A program made the translations under genes and the position numbers. This document shows positions 50,828-60,049 of a stretch of DNA of 64,000 nt, piece after piece. Below the pieces are notes generated by a model, which searched no databases, was not told the origin of the DNA, and saw only the letters and a program-made list of their open reading frames with translations. The stretch comes from KBS-96 sp049585195 (lineage in GTDB: Bacteria > Acidobacteriota > Terriglobia > Bryobacterales > Bryobacteraceae), in the NCBI GenBank assembly GCA_049585195.1, contig JBAUZG010000272.1, positions 1 to 64,000 on the forward strand. The letters are read 5' to 3'. The first letter of the stretch is position 1, and every line of letters starts with the position of its first letter.

Positions 50828-52288
50828 CTAATCGCCGAGGCTGCGAACCGGCGCAGGCGCAGTCCCGTGTGCCACGCCCAAATTGCTGTGGCCCCGGCTG
50901 TAGCTGAAATAGACGATCAAGCCTATCGTCATCCAGATGAGGAACGCCGCCCAGGTGATCGCGCCGAGCCCGAACATCAGTCCCAGATTCACGATTACCC
51001 CTAGGATGGGAATCAACGGAACGAGTGGCGTTTTGAACGGCCGCGGCAGGTCCGGCTGGGTTTTCCGCATGACGATTATGCCTATGCAAACAACGCAGAA
51101 GGCGAACAGCGTTCCGATGCTGGTCAAATTGCCAAGCTGCGCGATAGGGGTAAAGGCAGCGCCAATCGAAACAAATATCATCAGCAAGATGTTCGATTTC
51201 CACGGTGTCCGGAACCTAGGGTGCACTTCCGAAAACACCTTTGGCAGAAGACCGTCGTTCGACATCGAATAAAACACACGCGATTGGCCGAGTAGCATCA
51301 CCAGCATGACCGACGTGAGGCCACACAAGGAGCCGAGCTTCATCAGAAAACCAATCCAGGGCAAGCCTTTCATCTGGTCAACCGCGAGCGGCAAAGGAGC
51401 GGCCACATTCAGTTGCTTATAATTCACAATGCCGGTCAGCACGAGCGAATAGAGAATATAAAGGACGGTGCAAATCATCAGGGAGCCAATGATGCCAATT
51501 GGCATATCGCGCTTAGGATTCTTCGCTTCCTGTGCCGCGGTGGAGACGGCATCGAACCCGATGTACGCGAAAAAGATCTGGCCCGCGCCCGCCAGCACAC
51601 CGGTCCAGCCAAACTCGCCGAATTGCCCCGTATTTGGCGGGAGAAACGGATGGTAGTTCTTGGCGTTGATGAAGAAGTAGCCGATTCCGACGAAGAAGAC
51701 GACCACCGCCACTTTCAGCACAACAATGAAATCGTTGAACCTCGCGGATTCCTTAATGCCTCGAATCAGGATGCAAGAAATGATGCAGATGATACCGACG
51801 GCGATGAGGTTGACGCGGCCGGGCTGCATCGCATACGGCGAAGCCATAATCGAGCGGGGTATCTCGATCCCAAAAGAGAGGAGGATCGAGTCGAACGTGG
51901 CCGCCCAACTTACCGAAACGGTTGCCGCGCCTACGGCGTATTCGAGCACCAACGCCCAGCCGATAATCCAGGCGATTATCTCGCCCAAAGTCGCATATGA
52001 GTAGGTGTAGGCGCTTCCAGCGATGGGGATGGTAGTAGAAAATTCGCTGTAACAGAAGCCGGCAAGCGCGCAGCCAATTGCGGCGAGCACAAAGGAATAG
52101 GCCATGGCCGGACCCGCGTGAGTGGCCGCCGCCACGCCCGCCAGAGTGAAGATCCCGGCTCCGATTACGGCGCCGATCCCTAGCGTAACCAGCGACATCG
52201 CTCCCAAACTTCGTTTCAAACTGTGCTCGCCGTGCTCTTCGCACTCCGTAAGAAGCGTTGCGATGGGTTTCTTGGCGAAAAGACTCAA
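50828..52288 (-). CDS. APC superfamily amino acid permease
   Basis: The 486-residue protein has about 12 membrane helices and the amino acid-polyamine-organocation signature in helix 1 (LGIGAVIGAGIFTLAG). Further landmarks: FVLAAIGCALAGFCYSEFS, AGQIFFAYIGFDAVSTAAQE, NPKRDMPIGIIGSL. The pattern resembles cationic amino acid transporters of the YfnA/CAT group. The start at 52288 is the only good candidate. Substrate not identified. Confidence 0.92.
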   Translation of the reverse strand: MSLFAKKPIATLLTECEEHGEHSLKRSLGAMSLVTLGIGAVIGAGIFTLAGVAAATHAGPAMAYSFVLAAIGCALAGFCYSEFSTTIPIAGSAYTYSYATLGEIIAWIIGWALVLEYAVGAATVSVSWAATFDSILLSFGIEIPRSIMASPYAMQPGRVNLIAVGIICIISCILIRGIKESARFNDFIVVLKVAVVVFFVGIGYFFINAKNYHPFLPPNTGQFGEFGWTGVLAGAGQIFFAYIGFDAVSTAAQEAKNPKRDMPIGIIGSLMICTVLYILYSLVLTGIVNYKQLNVAAPLPLAVDQMKGLPWIGFLMKLGSLCGLTSVMLVMLLGQSRVFYSMSNDGLLPKVFSEVHPRFRTPWKSNILLMIFVSIGAAFTPIAQLGNLTSIGTLFAFCVVCIGIIVMRKTQPDLPRPFKTPLVPLIPILGVIVNLGLMFGLGAITWAAFLIWMTIGLIVYFSYSRGHSNLGVAHGTAPAPVRSLGD

Positions 52289-52466
52289 TCACTCACCTCG
52301 ATGAATAGGTTGCCCGGGCTCGACGGGCGTCGCCGGGCGCGAACGGGGAGACCAGGGTAGAGCCACAACAACTCAGTTAAACAGCGAAGATAACACAACT
52401 GTAGCCGGATGGCTGCGCCAGCCGTTGCCAACACCGCCATTCGGCATCAGGGAAGCGAAATTCCAT

Positions 52467-53768
52467 TCATGGCTTCTGGGACCTCGCGGCATCGAGTTGG
52501 CCAAGCGCACTCTGATAGTACTCGCCACCGGCAGCGCCAGTTGCGGCGTGCTTCGTGATATAAGCTCTGATTCGCTCCCGGATCCGTTGTGCTTCTGGAA
52601 ACTCCTGGCCGGTCCAGAAGCGCCGGGTCTTGTCGAAGAAACCGATGCGCGCGAGGAACGCTGTGCCGAAATATTCGGATTCCTCGACGGAGTCGTCATC
52701 AGCTGTAGTACGAAACGAACCATCAGACTGTAGCGATTCAGTGAGGCACCAACGAAGCATTTTTTCGATCTCTTCGGCCATCGTTTTCTTCTGACTAAGA
52801 GCGGCTGAGTTCCAGCCGTAATGGAAGAGAACCACGGCATCCATATTGTTGTGGTTCGAATACCCGCTATCCTCGAGCCATCCTTGGGGATAATTCAGGT
52901 CCTTGAGCGCCAGTGCGGTATCCACGATTTTGTCTAAATCCGGGACGTTTCCGTTCAAATAGCTGAGCATGTGGAAGGTGATACTGAGGTCGTCTACGAA
53001 ATAAACTTTCCCGTCATGCTTGTACCGTTCGCCCCACCAGCCCGTACTGGGGTTTCGAACTTGGTTGAGCACGATTTGCATGATAGTGGACTTCATTCCG
53101 GGAGCCCACTCATAGCCGGTGGGCTGGTCGTGCAAAATGAAGCGAACGAGAGCGGCGAGAGATTCGTTCAACTCGCGTCTGTGATCAATACCGTTCCGTG
53201 CAATGTCGGAGACCTCGATCGAGCCATAATAATTTCGAAGCTTCTCCGGTGAGTTAACGCGATCGAGAAATCGCAATGGGTACGTGGGTTTCTGCTCTTG
53301 CGCGTAGGTGTAGGTGGCGTCGAGCTTAAAGAACCACTCGGTATAGCAATGACCCCAACTGCCGTCCGCAGGATCCTGGCTTCGAGCGAGGCTTTCTTGC
53401 TGAGGCTGGTTGAGAACGCGTTCGAGATCGTCCAGACGCCGGTCAATGCGCGCGAAATCCGCTGTATAGCCGAGAAGCCACCTGATTTCTAATAAGATCT
53501 GGTGAGCACAGGCGACGTCGCCGCCCTTTTTCTCTTCGTCAAATATCTTTTTGCCCAGGACGGACGCACGCTGTATCCGCTCATCGCGTAGTCGCTTATA
53601 ACGCGGATTGAACTGCTCGAAATCCTGTCGAATATAGGCCCGGTAGTCGGTGTCAATCTGCGGCGCGCGGGCATCTTGAGCGAACGTGAGCACCGGGAGC
53701 ACGCAGAGCAGCACCAGTGCGCGAGCAAGCGAAGTACCCACGCTGATATTTTTGCCAAGTCCGCTCAT
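52467..53768 (-). CDS. Exported protein of unknown function, possible alpha/alpha toroid
   Basis: A signal peptide (LARALVLLCVLPVLTFAQ) leads into a 410-residue mostly helical protein. Repeating helical segments with Trp/Tyr-rich turns (DGSWGHCYTEWFFKLDATY, GWWGERYKHDGKVYF, GWLEDSGYSNHNNMDAVV) suggest an alpha/alpha toroid such as those of polysaccharide-acting enzymes. No catalytic motif is certain. It precedes thiE on the minus strand with only a 24-base gap, but a functional link is not evident. Confidence 0.7.
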   Translation of the reverse strand: MSGLGKNISVGTSLARALVLLCVLPVLTFAQDARAPQIDTDYRAYIRQDFEQFNPRYKRLRDERIQRASVLGKKIFDEEKKGGDVACAHQILLEIRWLLGYTADFARIDRRLDDLERVLNQPQQESLARSQDPADGSWGHCYTEWFFKLDATYTYAQEQKPTYPLRFLDRVNSPEKLRNYYGSIEVSDIARNGIDHRRELNESLAALVRFILHDQPTGYEWAPGMKSTIMQIVLNQVRNPSTGWWGERYKHDGKVYFVDDLSITFHMLSYLNGNVPDLDKIVDTALALKDLNYPQGWLEDSGYSNHNNMDAVVLFHYGWNSAALSQKKTMAEEIEKMLRWCLTESLQSDGSFRTTADDDSVEESEYFGTAFLARIGFFDKTRRFWTGQEFPEAQRIRERIRAYITKHAATGAAGGEYYQSALGQLDAARSQKP

Positions 53769-53792
53769 TTGCCTAACAGGACTGCAATCGAG

Positions 53793-54497
53793 TCACATCG
53801 GCAGGCTTCGCCCTTCGATCGCCTTCAACCATTCCCGCGCGCGCATACGCAAGCCGCCCAGGTCGCCCGCCCGCTCTGGAAGCAAACCGGAGATCACCGC
53901 TACGGCCGCGGCTCCGCTATCGAGCACGCTCAAGGCCGACTCAATTCCAATGCCCCCGATCGCCACGAGTGGAAAATGCGTAAGCGCACTGAGGCGGAGA
54001 AGCTCCGACAGACCTATCACGGGATCGGGATTAGTTTTCGAATGCGTGTGGAATACCGGACCCAGCGCGACATAATCAACCGGCAAGTCCGCCGCCCGGC
54101 GAAGCTGTAGCTCATTGTGGGTTGACAGGCCAACCGGCACATCGGGCCCCACAATCTTCCTTGCCTCCGGCGCAGACAAGTCGCGCTGTCCCAAGTGAAC
54201 ACCGCATCCAAGCAGCCGCCCATAGTCGGCCCGGTCATTCATAATCAACAGAGCGCGGCTTGCACGGCAGGCCCCGGCAATGCGGCGTGCTTCCTGAAAA
54301 CGCTCTTCGGTGAACTGGCCTTTGTGCCGGTATTGAATCAGGCGAACGCCCGCCTCAAGCAGAGTCTGCGCGGCCTCGAACGCGGTAAAACCCTTCGCTT
54401 CATATGCCGCCGTGTCGAGTATCGCGTATAGGCGCGGTAGCCGTTCAGCTTCCGAAATGAGAAATCTCCCAGTGCCCAGTGGCCTTATTCCACTCAA
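53793..54497 (-). CDS. thiE: Thiamine phosphate synthase ThiE
   Basis: ThiE joins the thiazole and pyrimidine phosphates to make thiamine phosphate. The TIM-barrel motifs are clear: LYAILD, LIQYRHKGQ, LLIMNDRADYGRLLGCGVHL with GQRDL, the STHNELQ loop, VDYVALGPVFHTHSKTNP and PLVAIGGIG. The start is uncertain: TTG 54497 gives 234 residues with a 53-base overlap with the upstream lipoprotein gene; a TTG at 54551 would overlap more. A second ThiE-like gene lies at 61409. Confidence 0.9.
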   Translation of the reverse strand: MSGIRPLGTGRFLISEAERLPRLYAILDTAAYEAKGFTAFEAAQTLLEAGVRLIQYRHKGQFTEERFQEARRIAGACRASRALLIMNDRADYGRLLGCGVHLGQRDLSAPEARKIVGPDVPVGLSTHNELQLRRAADLPVDYVALGPVFHTHSKTNPDPVIGLSELLRLSALTHFPLVAIGGIGIESALSVLDSGAAAVAVISGLLPERAGDLGGLRMRAREWLKAIEGRSLPM

Positions 54498-54783
54498 ACT
54501 CGACGCTTGCGTCGTACGCCTTGAAGTCGGTCCTGCCGCCGCAGGAGACAATGTGGTCCACTTCCACCGAATCGGGGTGCCCGCTCTGATCGGGAAGGTT
54601 CAACACATACTGGCAACTCGGATTCTCATGCTGCACGTACTTCAGATGATTTACCGCGCGCTGGTTGAAACGAAGAAGTTCCTGGGCAGCTTGGGGGGAA
54701 AGCCCCGGGTGTGATGGCGGCGGCGAACTACAAGCCACGGTAAAGATGGCGGCGAGCAGCACGAAAGATGCTGGAAACCTCAC
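54445..54783 (-). CDS. Small lipoprotein of unknown function
   Basis: GTG 54783 gives 112 residues with a lipoprotein signal (FVLLAAIFTVACSS, lipobox near VAC). The mature part has SPQAAQELLRFNQRAVNHLK and a Cys pair in PSCQYVL...VSCGGRTD. The longer open frame to 54906 overlaps the peroxiredoxin gene and has no signal, so it is not used. It overlaps thiE at the 3' end. No family is recognised. Confidence 0.65.
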   Translation of the reverse strand: MRFPASFVLLAAIFTVACSSPPPSHPGLSPQAAQELLRFNQRAVNHLKYVQHENPSCQYVLNLPDQSGHPDSVEVDHIVSCGGRTDFKAYDASVEFEWNKATGHWEISHFGS

Positions 54784-54844
54784 GGCGGCATCGTACCACG
54801 TCTCATTTTTTCTTGCACCGATTGGATCGCTCGCATCCCGTGCG

Positions 54845-55297
54845 CTACCGGACAGCCGCAAGAACGGTGTCTGTGCTGGGCTTGCCGCGCTCAGCAAACC
54901 GGACAATTCCGTCCTTGCTAATTACGTACACTGTTCTGCGTACGATGAAGCCCGATGCGTGATAGAGCCTGGCAACATTCTGGCCTTTGTCCACCAGAAG
55001 CGGAAACGGGTAATGCTGTGTCTCGGCGAACTTCCGGTGGCTCTCCGCGCTTTGCGGATTGATACCCAGCACTACAAAGTTTCTCGAAATTAACTCACCC
55101 CACGAATCGCGAAATTCGCAAAGTTGCTTCGTGCATAGATTTGTGGCGTCGCCCGGATAGAACACCAAGACCACATGGGAGCGGCCGCGAAAAGCCGCAA
55201 GCCGGATTAAATTTCCATCCTGATCTGCAAGCGAGAAATCCGGAGCCTCGATCCCAACCCCTAAGGGCGTTTCAAACAGCCATGACCAAATGGGCAT
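54845..55297 (-). CDS. Peroxiredoxin (Bcp/PrxQ-like)
   Basis: The 150-residue thiol peroxidase reduces hydroperoxides. The active-site region is FYPGDATNLCTKQLCEFRDS: the first Cys is the peroxidatic one, the second, five residues on, is the PrxQ-type resolving Cys. IEAPDFSLADQDGNLIRL at the N-terminus and ASGFIVRRTVYVISKDGIV complete the fold. Start ATG 55297 overlaps the start region of the divergent CDF gene by 8 bases, so one of the two starts may be downstream. Confidence 0.9.
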   Translation of the reverse strand: MPIWSWLFETPLGVGIEAPDFSLADQDGNLIRLAAFRGRSHVVLVFYPGDATNLCTKQLCEFRDSWGELISRNFVVLGINPQSAESHRKFAETQHYPFPLLVDKGQNVARLYHASGFIVRRTVYVISKDGIVRFAERGKPSTDTVLAAVR

Positions 55298-56261
55298 CTC
55301 CGCTCCTATCGTAAATTGGTATGAGAGGCCGACGTTGCATCATCACCATCTTCCGCGCGGCACGGGCTGGGCTCTTCGATTTTCGCTCTGGGCGACCGTC
55401 GGATTCATCGTGCTCGAGGTCTGGGCCGGATTTCACGCCAATAGCCTCTCGCTGCTTTCCGATGCCGGCCATAACTTTGCGGATGCACTTGCGCTACTTC
55501 TGGCGGCCATCGGCTTGCACTGGCAGCAGAAACCCGCCGACCAATCCCGTACGTATGGCTACCAGCGCGCCGGCGTGCTAACTGCCTTCGTCAATGCGCT
55601 GTCGCTGGTAGTTATTGCTATTTTCATCTTTTGGGAAGCGGGCCGGCGCCTCATGCACCCGGTCCCTGTGAATGAAAACGTAATGGGCGCAGTAGCGCTG
55701 GCGGCCATATTCCTGAACGGCGGCATCATGGTGGCGCTGAACCGGGGCAAGAGCGACATCAATATACGCGCCGCCTTCATTCATATGATGGGCGATCTGC
55801 TAGGCGGCGCCGCAATTCTCGCTGGAGCCGTGGTGATCCGCTTTACCGGCTGGCTGTACCTTGACCCCATCCTGTCCATCGCTATCGGATTGCTGATTGT
55901 TTACTCAGCGTTTGACATCATCCGCGAGTCGCTCAATATCCTGCTCGAGGGCCTGCCGCGAGGCATGAATCTTTCGGATATCGCTCTCGCTATGAGTCAA
56001 GTGGACGGAGTGCTGGAGGTTCACGATCTCCACGTCTGGAGCCTGGGAGCAAAAACGCACGCGTTAAGCTCTCATGTCCTGATTGAAGATATGCCGCCTT
56101 CGGAAAGCGGAAAGATTCTCACGCGCGTGAACGACGCCTTGTGCGCATTCGGCATTCATCACACTACGATCCAGTTCGAGCATTCGCCTTGCTCGGTGGC
56201 CGATCGGGGCTGCCAAATGACTGAATCGGTCCACTCCCACGACAGCAGGCACCAGCATTAG
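55290..56261 (+). CDS. Cation diffusion facilitator (CzcD-like metal exporter)
   Basis: CDF proteins export Zn/Co/Cd by proton antiport. The 323-residue protein has six membrane helices with the metal sites in helix 2 (SLLSDAGHNFADALALL) and helix 5 (FIHMMGDLLGG), then a cytoplasmic domain (DGVLEVHDLHVWSLGAKTHA). His-rich ends (HHHH near residue 17; a His-rich C-terminus) may bind metal. ATG 55290 overlaps the divergent peroxiredoxin start; TTG 55334 is a possible alternative. Confidence 0.92.
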   Translation: MGISAPIVNWYERPTLHHHHLPRGTGWALRFSLWATVGFIVLEVWAGFHANSLSLLSDAGHNFADALALLLAAIGLHWQQKPADQSRTYGYQRAGVLTAFVNALSLVVIAIFIFWEAGRRLMHPVPVNENVMGAVALAAIFLNGGIMVALNRGKSDINIRAAFIHMMGDLLGGAAILAGAVVIRFTGWLYLDPILSIAIGLLIVYSAFDIIRESLNILLEGLPRGMNLSDIALAMSQVDGVLEVHDLHVWSLGAKTHALSSHVLIEDMPPSESGKILTRVNDALCAFGIHHTTIQFEHSPCSVADRGCQMTESVHSHDSRHQH

Positions 56262-56350
56262 CCCGAGCCCGAAAACCATTGATATCGTGAGGATCGCGTG
56301 CCAGCTGATCGCTCATCATGCGACATAATTCAGCAGAGGGAGATTCCGTT

Positions 56351-57292
56351 GTGTATTCCAGGCGCGATTTCGCAAGAATGGCTTTGGCCGGTCTGCCTCT
56401 AACTCGCGGATGGGCCAAAGTCAGTTCGGTTTTGGACGGCGTTCATCTTGGAGTCCAGACATATAGCTTCCGCGACTTTACCGGACCCGACGTGATTGAC
56501 GAAGTGATAAAGGCTATGACGGATATCGGTCTTGGAGAATGCGAGCTTTTCGGTCCCCAAACTGAGCCAGGCGCGATGGATGCGATGAAAAAGGTGTTCT
56601 CGAATTTCCAGGCCGGCCAGACCGAAGCGGAGCGCAAAACTGCCGCCGCGGCCATGGCCGCCGAGATGAAGGAAATTGGACGGAAACGCATGAGCCTGCC
56701 GTTAGATCACTTCCGAGGCATAGCTAAGCGGTTTACCGGTGCGGGAATTGAGATCTACGCCTACAACGGTTCCTTCGGCCCCTCCGAAGAGGAAAACAAT
56801 CGTACGTTCGAGATCGCAAAGGCTCTCGGAGCGCAGATCATCACCTGGTCAGGAACGGTGACGCTTGCACGGCAGGTCGCGCCGCTCGCCGACCGGCACC
56901 AGATGATCGTGGCCGTGCATGGCCACTCCGATATTAAAGATCCGAACCAGTTCGCGACCCCCGAAAGCTTCGCAACGGTTATGGGAATGTCAAAGTACTT
57001 TTGGGTCAATCTCGATATCGGCCACTTTACGGCGGCCAACTACGACCCGGTCCAATATATTGAAAAGCACCACGACCGCATCACCAATATTCATCTCAAG
57101 GATCGCAAGAAAAACCAGGGGCCGAACATGCCCTGGGGCGAGGGCGATACGCCGATCAAGCCAGTTCTCCAGCTCATCAAGAAGAAAAAATATCCGATTC
57201 GCGCCTATATCGAGTACGAATACCCTGGGAGCGAGAGCTCTGTGGCAGAAGTGAAAAAGTGTTTCGAATACGCGAAAGCGGCGCTAGCATAA
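56351..57292 (+). CDS. Tat-exported sugar phosphate isomerase/epimerase-type TIM barrel
   Basis: GTG 56351, preceded by AGAGGGAG (56335-56342), gives YSRRDFARMALAGLPLTRG, a twin-arginine signal; an ATG at 56318 lacks a Shine-Dalgarno. The mature part is a xylose isomerase-like barrel: LGVQTYSFRDF, GLGECELFG, IVAVHGHSDIKD, WVNLDIGHFTAANYDP, RITNIHLKDRKKNQG, RAYIEYEYPGSES. Relatives act on 3-keto-sugars as lyases or hydratases. It is 92 bases before a Tat-type Gfo/Idh/MocA gene. Confidence 0.88.
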   Translation: MYSRRDFARMALAGLPLTRGWAKVSSVLDGVHLGVQTYSFRDFTGPDVIDEVIKAMTDIGLGECELFGPQTEPGAMDAMKKVFSNFQAGQTEAERKTAAAAMAAEMKEIGRKRMSLPLDHFRGIAKRFTGAGIEIYAYNGSFGPSEEENNRTFEIAKALGAQIITWSGTVTLARQVAPLADRHQMIVAVHGHSDIKDPNQFATPESFATVMGMSKYFWVNLDIGHFTAANYDPVQYIEKHHDRITNIHLKDRKKNQGPNMPWGEGDTPIKPVLQLIKKKKYPIRAYIEYEYPGSESSVAEVKKCFEYAKAALA

Positions 57293-57308
57293 AGCCGGGC
57301 CTTGTAGT

Positions 57309-57331
57309 GGCAGGGCCTGTCTAGGCCTGCC
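57309..57331 (+). terminator. Hairpin between the two exported sugar genes
   Basis: GGCAGGGCC (57309-57317) pairs with GGCCTGCC (57324-57331) with one bulged G. There is no T-run; it may attenuate the second gene. Confidence 0.35.
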
Positions 57332-57384
57332 TGGCCTCGGCAGCTCGCGCCGGATGCTACACTTGCCGGTAACTAGCCAATCCG

Positions 57385-58590
57385 ATGAACTCCCGACGCG
57401 CATTTCTCGGTCAGGTGGCCACCAGCCTTGGCAGTCTGGCATCGGTCCCGCGCAATGTGCTCGGAGCGAACGACCGTATTCGAATCGGTGTAATTGGTTA
57501 TGGTGACCGCGGCAGTCTGCTTTCGCGCGAAGCCGCGGCCTGTCCGGGCACGCAGCTTTTAGCGGTGTGCGATGTCTACACGGCGCAGCGCGAACGCGCT
57601 AAAGCAGAGCTTCCTGGCGTTAGAACGTTTGTCGATCATCAGCAGATGCTCGAAGACCAGGCTCTCGACGCTATATTTATCGCTTCTCCGCCGCACCTCC
57701 ACTGCCTGCATTTTGTCGATGCCATAAGAGCCGGCAAGCATGTCTACCTCGAAAAGACGGCAGCGTTCACACTCGCTGATGCCAATCACATGCGCGCCGC
57801 TTATCTGCCGTTCAAGCGAAAGTTGACTGTGCAGATAGGCCATCAATGCTGCTCGTTCGGGCAGGTTGCCGACGCCGTGCAATTCCTTGCCGGAGACAAA
57901 TTGGGCGCTATCACCGCCATTAATGCTGCCATGTATCGCAATACCCCGCATGGAAAGCCTCAATGGTCGCGCCCCGTCTATCCCGACATGACTCCTGAAA
58001 ACATTGCCTGGGACAGGTTTTTGGGCGACGCTCCCGTGACGCCATTCGATGCCACGCGCTTCCGTAATTGGCGGTTTTTTTGGGACTACTCAGGCGGCAA
58101 CGTATACGAAAACATGTCCCAGCAGATTTCGTTCTGGTACAAAGTGCTGAAACTCGAGATTCCGGCTGCCGTCACCGCCACCGGGGGTTTGTATCTTTGG
58201 CGTGACGGACGCGAAGTGCCAGACACGATGACGGTGGCAATGGGACACACCGAGGACCTGCTGTTCACATGGCATTCCGGTCTTGGTAATTCCAGTCTGG
58301 GGATGACGGAGAGCGTCTTAGGCACGGATGGCACGATTACGAGAGCTGCTCAAATTCGCTATTGGCCTGAGAAGGTAAATCGGCCTCAGTCAAATGCCAT
58401 CGTTGGCGTTACATCCACGCCTCCACGGGCGCACATGCAGAATTTTCTAGATTGCGCCCGTTCGGGAAACGAAACCAATTGTCCGTTCGATCTGGGATTC
58501 CGGGTTTCGGTGGCCTGCCGCATGGCAGTCGATAGTTATCGCGAGCGCCGGACAGTCTATTGGGATTCGGAGGCAAAGCAGATCGTTTAA
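57385..58590 (+). CDS. Tat-exported Gfo/Idh/MocA family oxidoreductase
   Basis: The N-terminus is a twin-arginine signal (NSRRAFLGQVATSLGSLAS). The Rossmann motif is RIGVIGYGDRGSL; then AIFIASPPHLHCLHFVD and VYLEKTAAF, the family's catalytic Lys position (usual EKP here EKT). The C-terminal domain includes FWDYSGGNVYENMSQQISFW. Exported members of this family carry a tightly bound NAD(P) cofactor and oxidise glycosides. 401 residues. It is paired with the upstream TIM barrel gene. Confidence 0.88.
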   Translation: MNSRRAFLGQVATSLGSLASVPRNVLGANDRIRIGVIGYGDRGSLLSREAAACPGTQLLAVCDVYTAQRERAKAELPGVRTFVDHQQMLEDQALDAIFIASPPHLHCLHFVDAIRAGKHVYLEKTAAFTLADANHMRAAYLPFKRKLTVQIGHQCCSFGQVADAVQFLAGDKLGAITAINAAMYRNTPHGKPQWSRPVYPDMTPENIAWDRFLGDAPVTPFDATRFRNWRFFWDYSGGNVYENMSQQISFWYKVLKLEIPAAVTATGGLYLWRDGREVPDTMTVAMGHTEDLLFTWHSGLGNSSLGMTESVLGTDGTITRAAQIRYWPEKVNRPQSNAIVGVTSTPPRAHMQNFLDCARSGNETNCPFDLGFRVSVACRMAVDSYRERRTVYWDSEAKQIV

Positions 58591-58625
58591 CCTGGAGCGC
58601 TTCCAGAAGCCGCCTCGATTCGTCT

Positions 58626-59678
58626 ATGAACAACCCGTTCCCTGACTTCTGGGGAAATAAGCCGGTCAGCTCCGCTCTCGCGCAAATGCTCTCCGCTTCG
58701 CGGATACCTCAAACCATTTTGCTCGCTGGCCCTGAAGGCGTAGGCAAGGCAACTCTCGTTCGCCGATTTGCGGCGCGGCTCCTCGGCGATGCGGCAAAAA
58801 TTGAACAGGACGATCTGAGCTTGCAAGGAAACGTCGAGCTGATCGAACAAAGAGGGAAATGGCCTGCCGAGAAACGGGCCGACGATCCCTTGATATTTGC
58901 GTCGCATCCCGATTTCGTTACGCTAGCGCCCGATGGACCGTTGCGCCAAGTATCGATCCAGCAAGCCCGCCTGCTCAAAGACCGCGCCTTGTTCCGTCCG
59001 CTTCGCGGTGGACACCGCGTGTTTCTGATCGATCGCCTAGACCGTGCCAACGAACAGGCGGCGAATTCGCTCCTTAAGCTGCTCGAGGAGCCGCCCGATT
59101 ACCTGATTGTCTTCGCCACCGCGGAAAATCTTTACGATCTTTTGCCCACGATCCGATCTCGGTCCGTCGTCTTCCAGTTGACGAGGCTGACAGAAGACGA
59201 GATGCATGGGTTCATTCAAGAGAAATCGCTTTCCGGCGGTGAACTCCGCCAGCAGATCGCGGAAGGCTGTCCCGGCGCGGCGGTCACGCTTGATCTAGCG
59301 AAATACAAGGAACGCCGCGACCTGGTTCTCAGTTTATTCGAATGTGCCTCGGGCGCGGCTCCGTTTTCAGACTGGATTCAGAACTCGGAATCGTTCTCGA
59401 ATCGCAAAACGGAGAAGCTCGACTTTTATTTAAAGCCCGCCTATGGCTTGCTCGAAGATCTTTTGTGGGCAAGGCAGGGCAACAAGCCGTTGCTCAATCG
59501 CGACGTCCAAAACAGGGTAGCCGCGGTCGCCGCTGGCGTCGATTTCGGTTGGATCGAGAGAGCTACAAGGTCGTTCGACGAGCTTGCGCTTCTGGTCCGG
59601 AGGAATATACAAAAAATCATCGCGCTCGATGCGGTTATTATGGATTTACGTAACCAGTTAAGGGTGGATCGCGCCTAA
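58626..59678 (+). CDS. holB: DNA polymerase III delta' subunit
   Basis: HolB is part of the clamp-loader complex. ATG 58626 gives 350 residues: an AAA+ fold with Walker A LLAGPEGVGKATLVRRFA (about residues 35-52), a DRLDRANEQAANSLLKLLEE block and LYDLLPTIRSRSVVFQL (sensor 1/SRC-type region, here SRS). The zinc-binding Cys set seen in many clamp-loader subunits is not apparent. The next gene is hfq, 42 bases on. Confidence 0.88.
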   Translation: MNNPFPDFWGNKPVSSALAQMLSASRIPQTILLAGPEGVGKATLVRRFAARLLGDAAKIEQDDLSLQGNVELIEQRGKWPAEKRADDPLIFASHPDFVTLAPDGPLRQVSIQQARLLKDRALFRPLRGGHRVFLIDRLDRANEQAANSLLKLLEEPPDYLIVFATAENLYDLLPTIRSRSVVFQLTRLTEDEMHGFIQEKSLSGGELRQQIAEGCPGAAVTLDLAKYKERRDLVLSLFECASGAAPFSDWIQNSESFSNRKTEKLDFYLKPAYGLLEDLLWARQGNKPLLNRDVQNRVAAVAAGVDFGWIERATRSFDELALLVRRNIQKIIALDAVIMDLRNQLRVDRA

Positions 59679-59720
59679 CCCAGTACGTCTTTCGATTTCA
59701 ACACCACAGGGAGAAATTAC

Positions 59721-60023
59721 GTGGCGAGCCCTAATCTACTGGTTCAACAGAATATCCGTCGCATGGAAAACAAAGAAAATAACAGGCGGCCGCCGGTCAA
59801 AAAAACTGCTCCTCCGGAGCAGACCAATGCTGAGCAATTTTATTTCTCCAAGCAGATGCAGGCCAAAACGACGATGGTCGTCATCTTGAACGATGGCGAG
59901 CGTTTAGAGGGAGTCGTTGAATGGTACGACCGTAACTGCATCAAACTCAATCGGGATGGCGAGCCGAATTTGCTTCTCTACAAGCAATGCATTAAATATC
60001 TGTATAAAGCCGATCCAGAATAG
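59721..60023 (+). CDS. hfq: Hfq-type RNA chaperone
   Basis: Hfq is a hexameric Sm-like protein that pairs small RNAs with mRNAs. The GTG 59721 follows GGGAGA. The 100-residue protein has a long basic N-terminal extension (NKENNRRPPVKKTAPPEQ), then Sm1 (TMVVILNDGERLEGVVEWYD) and Sm2 (EPNLLLYKQCIKYLYK). In the Sm2 motif the usual YKH is YKQ, altering a proximal-face RNA contact. An internal ATG at 59763 is an alternative start. Confidence 0.88.
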   Translation: MASPNLLVQQNIRRMENKENNRRPPVKKTAPPEQTNAEQFYFSKQMQAKTTMVVILNDGERLEGVVEWYDRNCIKLNRDGEPNLLLYKQCIKYLYKADPE

Positions 60024-60049
60024 GGCCCGCCGAGTTTCCTGCTCGCGGG

